Origin: an uncultured Bacteroidales bacterium
GTDB lineage: Bacteria; Bacteroidota; Bacteroidia; Bacteroidales; UBA932
Direction of reading: 5' to 3'
DNA: 17,553 nt
NCBI GenBank assembly: GCA_934678915.1
Contig: CAKUSF010000038.1
Location: forward strand, 1-17,553
Of the stretch, positions 9,307 to 17,553 are shown in pieces. Each line of letters begins with the position of its first letter. The first letter of the stretch is position 1. Below the pieces are notes generated by a model. The model did not search any database. It was not told the DNA's origin and was given only the letters and a program-made list of their open reading frames with translations. The position numbers and the translations under genes were made by a program.

Positions 9307-12300
9307 ATGATGTTAAGGCGATTCCTTTCCGTTATAGGTACAGCATTGGTGACACTGCTTTCATCCTGTGGGCGACAGGACTTGAGAGTCGTCCTCATTG
9401 ACAGTGTCCACGTTCCTGGACAGATTGATTCTTTGGAATCCATGCTGTCTTCGGAAGATGGGGTGTCTTGCTCCGTCATCGAAGCCGGTTCCGAAACTGA
9501 TCTTTCCGGGTTCGATGTCGTCTGGTTCCACAGGCCTGACAGCTCGGCTTTTTCGGAAACGGAGAGAAACCTTGCCGAAAGACTGCTTGCCTATGTCGGG
9601 GCTGGCGGAAAACTGATCCTTTCAATGGATGCCGTAAGGCTTCTGAATGAAACAGGTGTGGAAGACTCTCCGATCTCCGCGTGGACTTACGATGCCGTGG
9701 ACTACGGCTTCGGGCGCAAGGTCGGCTTTCATTCATTCCGTTCGCATCCATTGTTTGATGGAATGAACGGAGGCGCTTATGTCTGGCACGGGCACAATGA
9801 CAACAAATGTCGGGTCCTCGGTTTCCCGAAAGGCGTGACCCCGGCCGCTGACGGAACCAAAGTGATCGGAATATTCTGGGAATATATCTATTATCATCCC
9901 GATGAGAAAGTCATTTGGGAGACTCCTTACGGGAAAGGAAACATCCTGTCTGTCGGTGGAATGCTGGACTACGGCGCCCCTAACTATAACCGTTGCCTTC
10001 TCGAACGCTTCACAAGAAATTGCGTTGAATATCTTGCCGGCACATTGAAATCGGCTGAGACTCCCCGTTATTGGGACTGTTCCGAAAGACCGGCGACATC
10101 GGAGGAAGGTTATGAATATGACCGTGTGGATATTCCCGGACCGACGCGTTGGACTCTCCCGGAGGATTCTCATGCCTTGAGCTGGAAAGCGACGGGGAAT
10201 GAGGTCAACATCGCCGGTAGGAGGACGACTGTCATCTGCAAGGAGAACGGCGGGATATTCGAGATCTGGACACATCCTTTCATGTCGTTGAGGGATTGCC
10301 GTGTTTTTGTCAAGACTGCCGGAGGCTGTTCTTTTCTGGGTGCGGAGGAGACCGACATTCAGTTGCGTGCCAATTCCATAATCCGGGAATATTCAGCCGG
10401 AGGGATCAAGATCCGGGAAGTGATAACGGGTCCTGTGGATTCCCCGTCCGCTGTTGCCCATTATGAATGGGAAGATGATTCGGTAGAGGAAATCTATGTG
10501 GATTTCAAGACAAATCTCCGGTATATGTGGCCGTATTCCTCGGACGCTCTTGGCACAATATGCTATGGGTGGTCCGACGGACTGAACGCTTTCGTCGCAT
10601 CTGACCGCAACCGGGAGTTCGTGTCCATTGTCGGGTTCAATGTCCCGGCGAGGATTGCCTCGGCGGGACAGTATGACGGGTTCGGCTACGATTCCGGCGC
10701 GCCTGTCGGGATCCCTACTGATCTGCGTCAGGTGAACGCCAGTGTACGCCTTGACGTCAAAGGCACCAAGTGCTTTGATGTCCTGTTTGCCGCCGGTGAT
10801 CAGGGAGAGGCGCAGGCGGAAGATGATTACAAGGCCATTGCGGCGGCTCCATATTCGGTGTTCCTTTCAAGTGACTCGTACTACAAAGGCTATGTCGCCT
10901 CCAAGGCCATTGTGGAGACTCCGGATTCCATATTCAATGAAGGTTACTATTGGGCCACCGTAAGCTCGGAGCAGTTCAATGTAGATGTTCCGGGAATGGG
11001 TAAGGGACTTTTCGCCGGTTATTCTTCCTCTCGGCGTGGCTGGAACGGCGGTCAGAAAGTGAGCGGACGGCCCGGGTACGCCTGGTTTTTCGGACGTGAC
11101 GCTGAATGGAGTTCTCTGGCTTTCCTTGGGATGGGAGATTTCCAGGCCGTGCGGGATGTGCTTGAGAATCTCATAAGGTATCAGCGGCTTGACGGAAAGA
11201 TCTATCACGAAGCGACCACGAGCGGTTCGATCCATTATGACGCTTCCGACGCGACTCCGTTCTTTGTGGTTCTTATGGGCAAGTATCTTAAGGCCAGCGG
11301 GGACGTGGAATTTGTGAAAAGGAATATCACGGCGGTGCACAAGGCTCTGGCGTTCTGCGCCTCCACCGACACCAATGGTGACGGGCTTCCGGAAAACACG
11401 AATGTGGGACACGGATGGCTTGAGGGGGGACAATTCTACGGTTCCGAGACCGAACTGGTCGTGGCGGCCTTGTACTGCCGGGGACTTTATGAGGGGGCTG
11501 ACATCTGCCGCTTGACCGGAGACAGGGCCAACGCGGAAAAGTATTCGGCGGAAGCCGACAAGGTCAGGAATATCATCAACCGGGATTACTGGAATGAGTC
11601 CCGCGGCTATTTCAACTTCGGTAAAATGCCGGACGGAACGTTCACAAAGGATTTTCTGGCGTTGACTTCATCTTCCATATATTTCGGGGATCTGGATTAT
11701 GCCAAGTCCAGGGAAACAGCCTTGAAATACGCGGATCTGCGGATGAGTGGGGACTGGGGAGTCTCTTCTGTGGCGGACACATGCCGGTTGGAAAGCTACG
11801 GGGCATATTCCGAGGATAACATCTGGCCGTTGTTTACCGGCTCGGTCGCCTTGGCGGAGTTCGGCTTCGGACGGTATATTCAAGGATTCAGTCACATCAT
11901 GCACAATCTGCTTGCCTACAAGGGTGAGTTCCATGGCCGGATACCGGAGGTCCTGAACGGAAGGACGTACCGCTCCAACGGAATAACCAGAAACCAATGC
12001 TGGTCAGAGACAATGACTGTACAGCCGATTTTGGAGGGCATGGTGGGCTTCCGTCCGGACGCTCTGAACGCATCAGCCCGGCTGGCTCCACGTCTGCCTC
12101 TTGACTGGGACTGGTTCAAGGCGTCCAACCTTCGTGTGGGCGAAGGAAGACTGAATATGTCGATGACACGTTCCATCGGAGAGATCCGCTATCTGGTCAC
12201 ATCTGACAAACCATTGGATGTCACCATGATGCCATCCTATGGAATAGGCACGGAAATCCTGTCTGTGAATGTGGATGGGACCGAAACGGCTTTCTCGGTT

Positions 12301-12663
12301 GAGGATGACGAGGAATACACGACGATCCGGTTTCATGTCAAGGTCAGAGGCTCCAGCGAGATCGTTGTAAGATGTAGGGAAAAGGCGGCTCCGTTGCCTC
12401 ATTACCGGACGCCGGGGGCGCGGGACATGCGAAGATATTCGAATATCATATTCCAGAAAGTTGTGGACGGCGATCTTGTCCTTACCGTCCAGGGCCTCTC
12501 CGGGACCAAAGACACCATTTCTGTTTACGCTCCAGGCGGAGTCAGACGTGTCGAGGGTGCTGAAGGATTCGTCAAGTACGGTTCGGATGTCTATGACGTG
12601 GCGGTCGATTTTCCTGCCACGAAAGACAAGTCTGTGACAAAACAAGTAACGATTATACAATAA
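9307..12663 (+). CDS. Two-domain lipoprotein: GATase/ThuA-like domain plus (alpha/alpha)6 glycosidase-like domain
   Basis: The protein has 1118 residues. The ATG at 9307 is chosen because it opens a lipoprotein signal with lipobox LSSC and Cys21; an upstream TTG at 9247 would read through the hairpin. Residues about 25-255 look like a Rossmann-type GATase/ThuA-like domain (LRVVLIDSV, FDVVWFHRP, GGKLILSMDAVRL, GKGNILSVGGML). A beta-rich region follows at about 270-530. Residues about 540-965 resemble (alpha/alpha)6 glycosidases of the glycogen-debranching/GH63-like type, with WFFGRDAEW (Asp598), GHGWLEGG (Glu706), EDNIWPLFTGS and NQCWSET (Glu901). Glu706 and Glu901 sit where the acid and base lie in that fold, which suggests an active inverting glycosidase. 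A beta-sandwich ends the protein. I cannot assign a GH family or substrate. The gene probably co-transcribes with the next one, 9 bases away. Confidence 0.85.
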   Translation: MMLRRFLSVIGTALVTLLSSCGRQDLRVVLIDSVHVPGQIDSLESMLSSEDGVSCSVIEAGSETDLSGFDVVWFHRPDSSAFSETERNLAERLLAYVGAGGKLILSMDAVRLLNETGVEDSPISAWTYDAVDYGFGRKVGFHSFRSHPLFDGMNGGAYVWHGHNDNKCRVLGFPKGVTPAADGTKVIGIFWEYIYYHPDEKVIWETPYGKGNILSVGGMLDYGAPNYNRCLLERFTRNCVEYLAGTLKSAETPRYWDCSERPATSEEGYEYDRVDIPGPTRWTLPEDSHALSWKATGNEVNIAGRRTTVICKENGGIFEIWTHPFMSLRDCRVFVKTAGGCSFLGAEETDIQLRANSIIREYSAGGIKIREVITGPVDSPSAVAHYEWEDDSVEEIYVDFKTNLRYMWPYSSDALGTICYGWSDGLNAFVASDRNREFVSIVGFNVPARIASAGQYDGFGYDSGAPVGIPTDLRQVNASVRLDVKGTKCFDVLFAAGDQGEAQAEDDYKAIAAAPYSVFLSSDSYYKGYVASKAIVETPDSIFNEGYYWATVSSEQFNVDVPGMGKGLFAGYSSSRRGWNGGQKVSGRPGYAWFFGRDAEWSSLAFLGMGDFQAVRDVLENLIRYQRLDGKIYHEATTSGSIHYDASDATPFFVVLMGKYLKASGDVEFVKRNITAVHKALAFCASTDTNGDGLPENTNVGHGWLEGGQFYGSETELVVAALYCRGLYEGADICRLTGDRANAEKYSAEADKVRNIINRDYWNESRGYFNFGKMPDGTFTKDFLALTSSSIYFGDLDYAKSRETALKYADLRMSGDWGVSSVADTCRLESYGAYSEDNIWPLFTGSVALAEFGFGRYIQGFSHIMHNLLAYKGEFHGRIPEVLNGRTYRSNGITRNQCWSETMTVQPILEGMVGFRPDALNASARLAPRLPLDWDWFKASNLRVGEGRLNMSMTRSIGEIRYLVTSDKPLDVTMMPSYGIGTEILSVNVDGTETAFSVEDDEEYTTIRFHVKVRGSSEIVVRCREKAAPLPHYRTPGARDMRRYSNIIFQKVVDGDLVLTVQGLSGTKDTISVYAPGGVRRVEGAEGFVKYGSDVYDVAVDFPATKDKSVTKQVTIIQ

Positions 12664-12672
12664 TATTTAAAA

Positions 12673-14685
12673 ATGAAACGTAAATTACTGCTTCTTGCTA
12701 TGATAGCTGGCACTTGCTGTTCCGTCGCCTCCGCAAAGGAGGGAACATCCCTGTACCAGAACAACAGGGATCCGCTGGTCCACAAGCCGTTGGTGGAACT
12801 GCCTCTTGGCAGCGTGAAGGCTGACGGTTGGCTGGAAGACCAACTCCAAAGAATGGCCACGGGCCTGACCGGTCACCTTGACGAGCTTTATCCGCACGTT
12901 ATGGGCGAGCGTAACGGATGGCTTGGAGGCGACGGAGACATGTGGGAAAGGGGACCATACTGGATTGATGGCCTTATTCCTCTTGCGTATACTCTTGATG
13001 ACGAGGCTCTTAAGGCTAAGGCGAAACCATGGGTGGAATGGGCACTTGCCAGCCAGACCGAGGACGGCTATTTCGGCCCTACGGTCGATCTGGAATATGA
13101 GCGCGGACTTCAAAGGTCGAACGCCAAGGACTGGTGGCCGAGAATGGTTGTCCTTAAATTCCTCAAACAGTACTATGACGCCACTGGTGATGAGCGTGTC
13201 CTTACTTTCTTCACCAAGTATTTCAGGTACCAGCACAAACATCTGACGGAGACGCCTCTCAATAATTGGACGTACTGGGGACAGGAAAGAGGCGGTGACA
13301 ATCTTTACATCGTCTATTGGCTCTACAACATCACCGGTGACGGTTTCCTGCTGGAACTTGGTGACATCATAGCCTCTCAGACCGCTGATTGGACAGGACG
13401 CTTGTCCGACAGGACTACTTTGACGTCTTTGTTCACACTTCATTGCGTCAATCTTGCCCAAGGAATGAAGGAGCCTGTTATCCGGTACCAAAAGACAAAG
13501 GATAAGGCTTGCCTGGATGCTATTGACACAGGGCTTGCGGACATCAGGAGGACCATCGGATGGCCGACCGGACTGTATGGCGCGGATGAATTGCTCCATT
13601 CCGGCAACCCTACCCAAGGATCAGAACTTTGCACGGCGGTGGAGATGATGTTCTCGCTAGAGAAGATGATCGAGATCACCGGCCGGACGGATTGGGCGGA
13701 CTTGCTGGAGAGGGTGACATTCAACGCTCTGCCTACGCAGTCTACCGATGCTTATGACGCAAGGCAGTATTACCAGCAACTAAATCAGATTGAGATTTCA
13801 AAGAATGGGGGAAGAAACTTCATGACGAGCTACAATGGGACTGACCAGCTCTACGGAATCCTTTGCGGCTATCCTTGCTGTACCTCCAACATGCACCAGG
13901 GCTGGCCTAAGTTCACCAAGCACCTATGGTTCGCGTCCGATGACAATGGACTTGCGGCGATGGTTTACGCTCCTTGCCATGTTACAGCCAAGGTGGCTGA
14001 CGGTCAGGAAGTGACTCTCAAAGAGGAAACCAATTATCCGTTTGACGAGACGATAAGGATAACGGTGTCCGCAAAACGTAAGGTTTCGTTTCCTGTCCAT
14101 CTTAGAATTCCGGAATGGTGTGACGCTCCTGTGCTTACGGTCAACGGCAAGGCATGCGAGACTCCGGGCAAAGGCGGAATGGCCACTATTGACAGGCAAT
14201 GGAAAAATGGCGACGTCATCGAGTTGTCCCTGCCGATGAAAGTGTCGGTAAGCCGCTGGTACGAGAAATCGGCTGTTGTTGAAAGAGGACCGCTTGTGTA
14301 TGCCTTGCGCATAGGAGAGCAATGGAAAAAAGTCTCCTTTGACGGAGAGTTCAACGGTCAGCACGGCGATTGGTACTACGAGGTCCTTCCGACCACTCCT
14401 TGGAACTATTGCCTTCAGGTCAAGGACATTGACAACGTAGAGGAGGCCTTCAAGGTTGTGCGTAGGGATGTGTCTGGCTATCCTTGGAACCAGGAGAACG
14501 CTCCTCTGGAAATCCATGCGAAGGGAAAAAGGGTGCCTTTCTGGCATGAGTACAACGGATCGGCCGGTCCGTTGCCGTTCAGTACGCTCTATCAGGGAAC
14601 ATTTCCTGAGGAAGAGGACATTGTCCTTATCCCTTACGGATGCACGACTTTGCGCATAACTGAGTTCCCTGTCACGAACAGATAG
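12673..14685 (+). CDS. DUF1680/GH127-related glycoside hydrolase (putative beta-L-arabinofuranosidase)
   Basis: This 670-residue exported enzyme has a Sec signal MKRKLLLLAMIAGTCCSVASA. A lipobox is not convincing, so it is probably periplasmic. The mature protein opens with LPLGSVKADGWLEDQLQ and WERGPYWIDGLIPLAY, the pattern of a large family annotated as DUF1680 or beta-L-arabinofuranosidase-like. The expected (alpha/alpha)6 barrel spans about 40-420 and beta-sandwiches follow. GH127 enzymes use a zinc-bound Cys nucleophile held by Glu, Cys and a Cys-Cys pair. The same set is visible here as SELC (Glu318, Cys320) and GYPCCTSN (Cys402, Cys403), with Glu306 a possible further acid. The sequence differs strongly from the second GH127 gene downstream, so the substrate probably differs; GH127 also includes an aceric acid hydrolase. 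The stop overlaps the GTG of an extended reading of the next gene by one base. Confidence 0.88.
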   Translation: MKRKLLLLAMIAGTCCSVASAKEGTSLYQNNRDPLVHKPLVELPLGSVKADGWLEDQLQRMATGLTGHLDELYPHVMGERNGWLGGDGDMWERGPYWIDGLIPLAYTLDDEALKAKAKPWVEWALASQTEDGYFGPTVDLEYERGLQRSNAKDWWPRMVVLKFLKQYYDATGDERVLTFFTKYFRYQHKHLTETPLNNWTYWGQERGGDNLYIVYWLYNITGDGFLLELGDIIASQTADWTGRLSDRTTLTSLFTLHCVNLAQGMKEPVIRYQKTKDKACLDAIDTGLADIRRTIGWPTGLYGADELLHSGNPTQGSELCTAVEMMFSLEKMIEITGRTDWADLLERVTFNALPTQSTDAYDARQYYQQLNQIEISKNGGRNFMTSYNGTDQLYGILCGYPCCTSNMHQGWPKFTKHLWFASDDNGLAAMVYAPCHVTAKVADGQEVTLKEETNYPFDETIRITVSAKRKVSFPVHLRIPEWCDAPVLTVNGKACETPGKGGMATIDRQWKNGDVIELSLPMKVSVSRWYEKSAVVERGPLVYALRIGEQWKKVSFDGEFNGQHGDWYYEVLPTTPWNYCLQVKDIDNVEEAFKVVRRDVSGYPWNQENAPLEIHAKGKRVPFWHEYNGSAGPLPFSTLYQGTFPEEEDIVLIPYGCTTLRITEFPVTNR

Positions 14686-14699
14686 TGTATATTTGCGTT

Positions 14700-16655
14700 A
14701 TGAAAAGAATCTTGATATTATCGATCGCTTTTGCGGGTCTGCTCTCGTGCTCATCTCATGAAGACGGGGCGGTCCGGAATGTCCCTTTCACTGAAGTTAA
14801 GGTCACAGGTGGATTCTGGCAGCCAAGAATGGAGACGGAACTGGACGTGACAGTCCCATTCTCTGTGGAACACTGCGCTCCCGCTGTGGAACGTTTCCGT
14901 CTTTGCCGTGACTGGCTGGATGGCAAGTCTACGGAACTCCCAAAGACTCATAGGTTTATCAGTTCTGACATGTACAAGGTGATGGAGGGTGTGGCCTATG
15001 CGATCCAACTTCGCCGTGACCCAAAGCTTGAGGAGTTCATGGATTCCACGATCGCCTTGATTTCGGCATGCCAGAAGCCTGACGGCTACCTTTACATCTC
15101 GCACATCTGCGGCAATCCGGATGTCAATGTGATGGGCGAGCATCCATATTCCTATGTCATCCACAGTCATGAACTGTACAACATGGGGCATCTTTACGAG
15201 GCTGCCGTCGCCTATTATCAAGCCACAGGCAAGAGGCGACTGCTGGATGTGGCCATAAAGAACGCAAAACACATCAACCGTGTTTTCTTCGAGGGAGACC
15301 CGAACTACAATGACGGAAAACCGATCAATCAGGCTCCGGGACATGAGGAGATCGAGCTGGCGCTCTGCAAACTGTACAAGGTGACGGGAGACAGGCTTTA
15401 CCTGGACATGGCGAAGAAGTTTCTGGACATAAGAGGGGTCACATTCATTCCTGACGGCGAAGGTGTGAACTCTCCGACCTATGCCCAGCAGCACCAACCG
15501 GTCGCCAGCCAGAGAGAGGCTGTGGGGCATTGCGTCAGGGCTATTTATCTCTACACCGGAATGGCTCAGGTTGACGCGCTGGCGAGGATTGATGAATACA
15601 AGCCCGCTCTTGACACCATCTGGGAGGATCTGGTCTCCACCAAGATGCACATCACAGGCGGTCTCGGGGCGGACAGAAGAATCGAGGGATTCGGCTCCGC
15701 TTATGACCTGCCGAACAAATTCGCTTACAATGAGACTTGCGCTGCGGTCTCCAATGTGTTCTTCAACATGGGAATGTTCCTGGCCGAGAAGGATGCCAAG
15801 TACCTTGATGTCGCGGAACTCTCGTTGTTCAACAATGCTTTGGCAGGAATAAGCCTGAGCGGCGACCGGTTCTTCTACGTCAATCCTCTTGAGGTAGACG
15901 CGGATGAGTCTTCCGTGAACCGTTCGGAGTGGTTTGGCTGCGCATGCTGCCCGCCAAACATCTCCAGGCTGATCCTTCAGGTCCCGGGGTACATGTATGC
16001 CTGCTCTGACAATGACATCTATGTGACCATCTATGCGTCTAACGAGACCAACATAAGTCTTGGAAAGTGTGATGTCGGACTTGTCCAGACCACAGAGTAC
16101 CCGTACGACGGGAGGGTACGTCTGACTGTCAGTCCTGACAAGCCGAAGAAATTCGCTGTAAGGCTCAGGATTCCGAAGTGGAGTACCTCCGGGTCTTTCG
16201 CCCCGGGTGATCTTTACACTTATGTCGATGGCAAGCAGGGAAAGATCTCAGTCATGGTCAACGGGAATCCGGTCGATTACAGGATGGAGAAAGGCTTTGC
16301 GGTCATAGACCGGAAATGGAGTGCGGGGGATGTGGTTGACCTTGACCTCGGCATTCAGCCACGTCTGGTAAAGGCTGACGACAGGGTTGCGGAGGACAAA
16401 GGCTGCGTGGCCGTCGTGCGTGGTCCGGTTGTCTATTGTGCCGAGAACGTCGGCAACCGTGAGAAACCTCAGGACATGACTGTCAGCACGGATTCTGTCT
16501 TTGGCACGGAATGCATCTCCGGCGGAATTCTGGACGGCATCGTTTCCTTGGTCTATGGAAATGAAACAGACGGGCGGATAAGTCTTATCCCGTATTACAG
16601 TTGGGATAACCGCGGCGACAAGACCTCGATGAGAGTCTGGCTCAAGACAAAGTAA
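14700..16655 (+). CDS. GH127 beta-L-arabinofuranosidase-like lipoprotein
   Basis: This 651-residue enzyme should release beta-L-arabinofuranosyl units. The ATG at 14700 is preferred over a GTG at 14685, because it starts a lipoprotein signal with lipobox LLSC and Cys17. Its length and order match the known GH127 enzyme HypBA1 of Bifidobacterium longum (about 658 residues), from VKVTGGFWQPR onward. The catalytic centre is complete by comparison with HypBA1 as I recall it: Glu329 in RIEGFG stands 16 residues before Glu345, as Glu322 does before Glu338; YNETCAAV gives Glu345 and Cys347; CACCPPNISR gives Cys416 (nucleophile) and Cys417. DLPNKFAYNETC is also a family signature. Substrate length and aglycone are unknown. 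The gene is the last of the enzyme operon, 14 bases after the previous stop. Confidence 0.93.
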   Translation: MKRILILSIAFAGLLSCSSHEDGAVRNVPFTEVKVTGGFWQPRMETELDVTVPFSVEHCAPAVERFRLCRDWLDGKSTELPKTHRFISSDMYKVMEGVAYAIQLRRDPKLEEFMDSTIALISACQKPDGYLYISHICGNPDVNVMGEHPYSYVIHSHELYNMGHLYEAAVAYYQATGKRRLLDVAIKNAKHINRVFFEGDPNYNDGKPINQAPGHEEIELALCKLYKVTGDRLYLDMAKKFLDIRGVTFIPDGEGVNSPTYAQQHQPVASQREAVGHCVRAIYLYTGMAQVDALARIDEYKPALDTIWEDLVSTKMHITGGLGADRRIEGFGSAYDLPNKFAYNETCAAVSNVFFNMGMFLAEKDAKYLDVAELSLFNNALAGISLSGDRFFYVNPLEVDADESSVNRSEWFGCACCPPNISRLILQVPGYMYACSDNDIYVTIYASNETNISLGKCDVGLVQTTEYPYDGRVRLTVSPDKPKKFAVRLRIPKWSTSGSFAPGDLYTYVDGKQGKISVMVNGNPVDYRMEKGFAVIDRKWSAGDVVDLDLGIQPRLVKADDRVAEDKGCVAVVRGPVVYCAENVGNREKPQDMTVSTDSVFGTECISGGILDGIVSLVYGNETDGRISLIPYYSWDNRGDKTSMRVWLKTK

Positions 16656-16699
16656 GATGGGTCAATCCTGAAAGTATGTGTCTGGTCGCTTATTTGTTT

Positions 16700-16724
16700 G
16701 GTCGCTGAGCCAGTCGAAGCGACC
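16700..16724. repeat. REP-like imperfect palindrome
   Basis: GGTCGCT (16700-16706) is mirrored by AGCGACC (16718-16724) around GAGCCAGTCGA. A second copy of TGGTCGCT stands at 16683-16690, just upstream. The core reads GCTTCGACTGGCTCAGC on the minus strand. From memory this resembles the short dispersed palindromes (CTTCGACAGGCTCAG type) found between genes in many bacterial genomes. Only one complete copy is in the window, so the repeat status rests on that resemblance. Confidence 0.55.
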
Positions 16725-16779
16725 GACCTCTCTCTCAGGCGGAAGTTGTTTTGAGTCTATAATATAAGCGTGATGAAAC

Positions 16780-16808
16780 GGGGATGGCCAAATGGTCATC
16801 CCCATTTT
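16780..16808 (+). terminator. Rho-independent terminator after the PUL
   Basis: GGGGATGGCC (16780-16789) pairs with GGTCATCCCC (16794-16803) in ten pairs, one G-U, around the loop AAAT, and is followed by ATTTT. It is 124 bases past the stop of the last enzyme gene and is the likely end of the operon transcript. Confidence 0.75.
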
Positions 16809-16964
16809 CCTTATGGCTGCATTGCCGTCCCCAATGGGTGGTGGTGCATAAAAGGTCCGGAAGTGTGACTTGTCCATGTTGCCTATGTTTTATGTTTTGA
16901 CTATTAGTGTGTTGGAATATTATTATGTCCACTGTCAGCCCATCTTATGCTGTAAAATCCACCG

Positions 16965-16972
16965 TAACTTTG
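16965..16972 (+). promoter_or_regulatory. Promoter -7 box for the downstream outer-membrane protein gene
   Basis: TAACTTTG matches the Bacteroidetes -7 consensus TAnnTTTG and is followed by CACCG, a common extension of such promoters. It lies 23 bases before the ATG at 16996, implying a very short leader. The -33 element is weak. It supports a transcription unit separate from the PUL. Confidence 0.65.
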
Positions 16973-16995
16973 CACCGCGAAAAGTGAAAACGAAG

Positions 16996-17553
16996 ATGAC
17001 AAGATTTAGATTACTTGCGATTGCCATCGTGGCGATCCTTTGCGGAATCAATGCGGATGCTGCCAGACAGAACGCAGCGGAGATCAGGGGTACAGTGTGT
17101 GACAAGAACACCGGTGGGCCGCTTGGCTGGGCGACTGTCGCCCTCATGAAGGCTGACAGCACGTTGGTTTCTGGTACTACTTGTGATGATAAAGGAACAT
17201 ATTCCCTTCAGGCCACCCCTGGAGAGTATATCCTTAAGGCTTCCCTTATCGGCTATTCAGATTTCAGCAAGACCGTGACGGTCATTGTCGGTCTTAATGA
17301 AATTGAACCGTTGAATATGTCGGAAGACGCCCAGATGCTTTCCGGCGCGACCGTCACCGAGCGTGTCAAACTTGTCGAGATGAAGATCGACAAACTGGTG
17401 ATGAACGTCTCCCAAAGCGCTTTCGCTCAGGGAAGCAACGCTCTTGAGCTCATCAAGAAGGCTCCGGGCGTGATGATCGACAAGGACGGCAAGGTGACGC
17501 TGAACGGCAAGTCTGTCCAGATCTGGATCGACGGACGTCCGTCCTATCTTGAC
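16996..17553 (+). CDS. Outer-membrane beta-barrel (TonB receptor-like) protein, N-terminal part
   Basis: An open frame of 186 codons runs off the end of the window. It starts with a signal peptide (MTRFRLLAIAIVAILCG, cut near ADA). A carboxypeptidase-regulatory-like beta-sandwich follows at about residues 27-110 (EIRGTVCDKNTGGPLGWATV, then GTYSLQATPGEYILKASLIG). A plug-like segment then has LELIKKAPGVMIDKDGKVTL and VQIWIDGRPSYL. This plug pattern is typical of the outer membrane beta-barrel family (PF14905-like) rather than SusC, which has a longer, Gly-rich plug. Such proteins are usually single genes of 700-900 residues. It has its own promoter and no SusD is visible, so I treat it as unrelated to the PUL. 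Substrate is unknown. Confidence 0.87.
   Translation, partial: MTRFRLLAIAIVAILCGINADAARQNAAEIRGTVCDKNTGGPLGWATVALMKADSTLVSGTTCDDKGTYSLQATPGEYILKASLIGYSDFSKTVTVIVGLNEIEPLNMSEDAQMLSGATVTERVKLVEMKIDKLVMNVSQSAFAQGSNALELIKKAPGVMIDKDGKVTLNGKSVQIWIDGRPSYLD

Larger units (their letters stand above)
16656..16995. other. Intergenic region with palindrome, terminator and promoter
   Basis: This 340-base gap between the PUL and the next gene holds no credible coding sequence. It contains a REP-like palindrome near its start, a strong terminator hairpin in the middle and a promoter box near its end, each listed separately. The two minus-strand open frames here (16662-16877 and 16735-16932) run through the terminator and have no family resemblance, so I do not call them genes. 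The stretch from about 16810 to 16960 shows nothing I can name. Confidence 0.75.

Noticed and set aside
12685..13617. 310-residue minus-strand open frame opposite the first DUF1680 gene
   Set aside because: It lies wholly inside a well-supported gene on the other strand and shows no family motif.
14751..15650. 299-residue minus-strand open frame opposite the GH127 gene
   Set aside because: The plus strand carries the full GH127 signature there; the minus frame has no recognisable domain.
16662..16932. Two overlapping minus-strand open frames in the intergenic gap
   Set aside because: Both cross the terminator stem, lack any recognisable domain and overlap each other in different frames.

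Overview
The window is a plus-strand stretch of a Bacteroidota chromosome, most likely a gut-type member of the Bacteroidales. The evidence is a complete SusC/SusD pair, a hybrid two-component system with a propeller sensor, Bacteroidetes-type promoter boxes (TAnnTTTG), A-rich leaders without obvious Shine-Dalgarno sequences, and several lipoprotein signals. A genus cannot be named from the sequence alone. Every gene I support is on the plus strand and coding density is high. I saw no tRNA, rRNA, CRISPR array, transposase or integrase.

Layout: (1) 1-77 is the last 24 codons of an upstream gene that resembles the C-terminus of PCMD-type carbohydrate-binding proteins. (2) 102-4061 encodes a hybrid two-component system (HTCS) with two propellers' worth of sensor repeats, a Y_Y_Y domain, one membrane span, histidine kinase, receiver and AraC-type output. 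(3) After a short gap holding a promoter, 4186-9223 encodes SusC, SusD and a 137-residue lipoprotein with a predicted small beta-sandwich. (4) A terminator-like hairpin at 9250-9292 separates these from three enzyme genes at 9307-16655. The first is a large lipoprotein joining a GATase/ThuA-like domain to an (alpha/alpha)6 glycosidase-like domain. The second is an exported DUF1680 enzyme. The third is a GH127 beta-L-arabinofuranosidase-like lipoprotein. (5) A 340-base gap carries a palindromic REP-like element, a terminator and a promoter. (6) 16996-17553 is the start of a separate outer-membrane beta-barrel protein that runs off the window.

Regions 2-4 make a polysaccharide utilisation locus (PUL). 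The HTCS probably senses an oligosaccharide in the periplasm and activates susC. SusC and SusD bind and import glycan, and the three enzymes trim it. The only specificity readable from residues is in the GH127-type genes, whose conserved Cys/Glu zinc site suggests beta-L-arabinofuranosyl or related furanosyl linkages, as in plant hydroxyproline-rich glycoproteins, arabinogalactan proteins or rhamnogalacturonan-II side chains. No endo-acting enzyme or lyase is visible, so the locus looks built for short or pre-cut glycans. The least described parts are the large two-domain enzyme, the divergent DUF1680 enzyme and the small lipoprotein that follows SusD.
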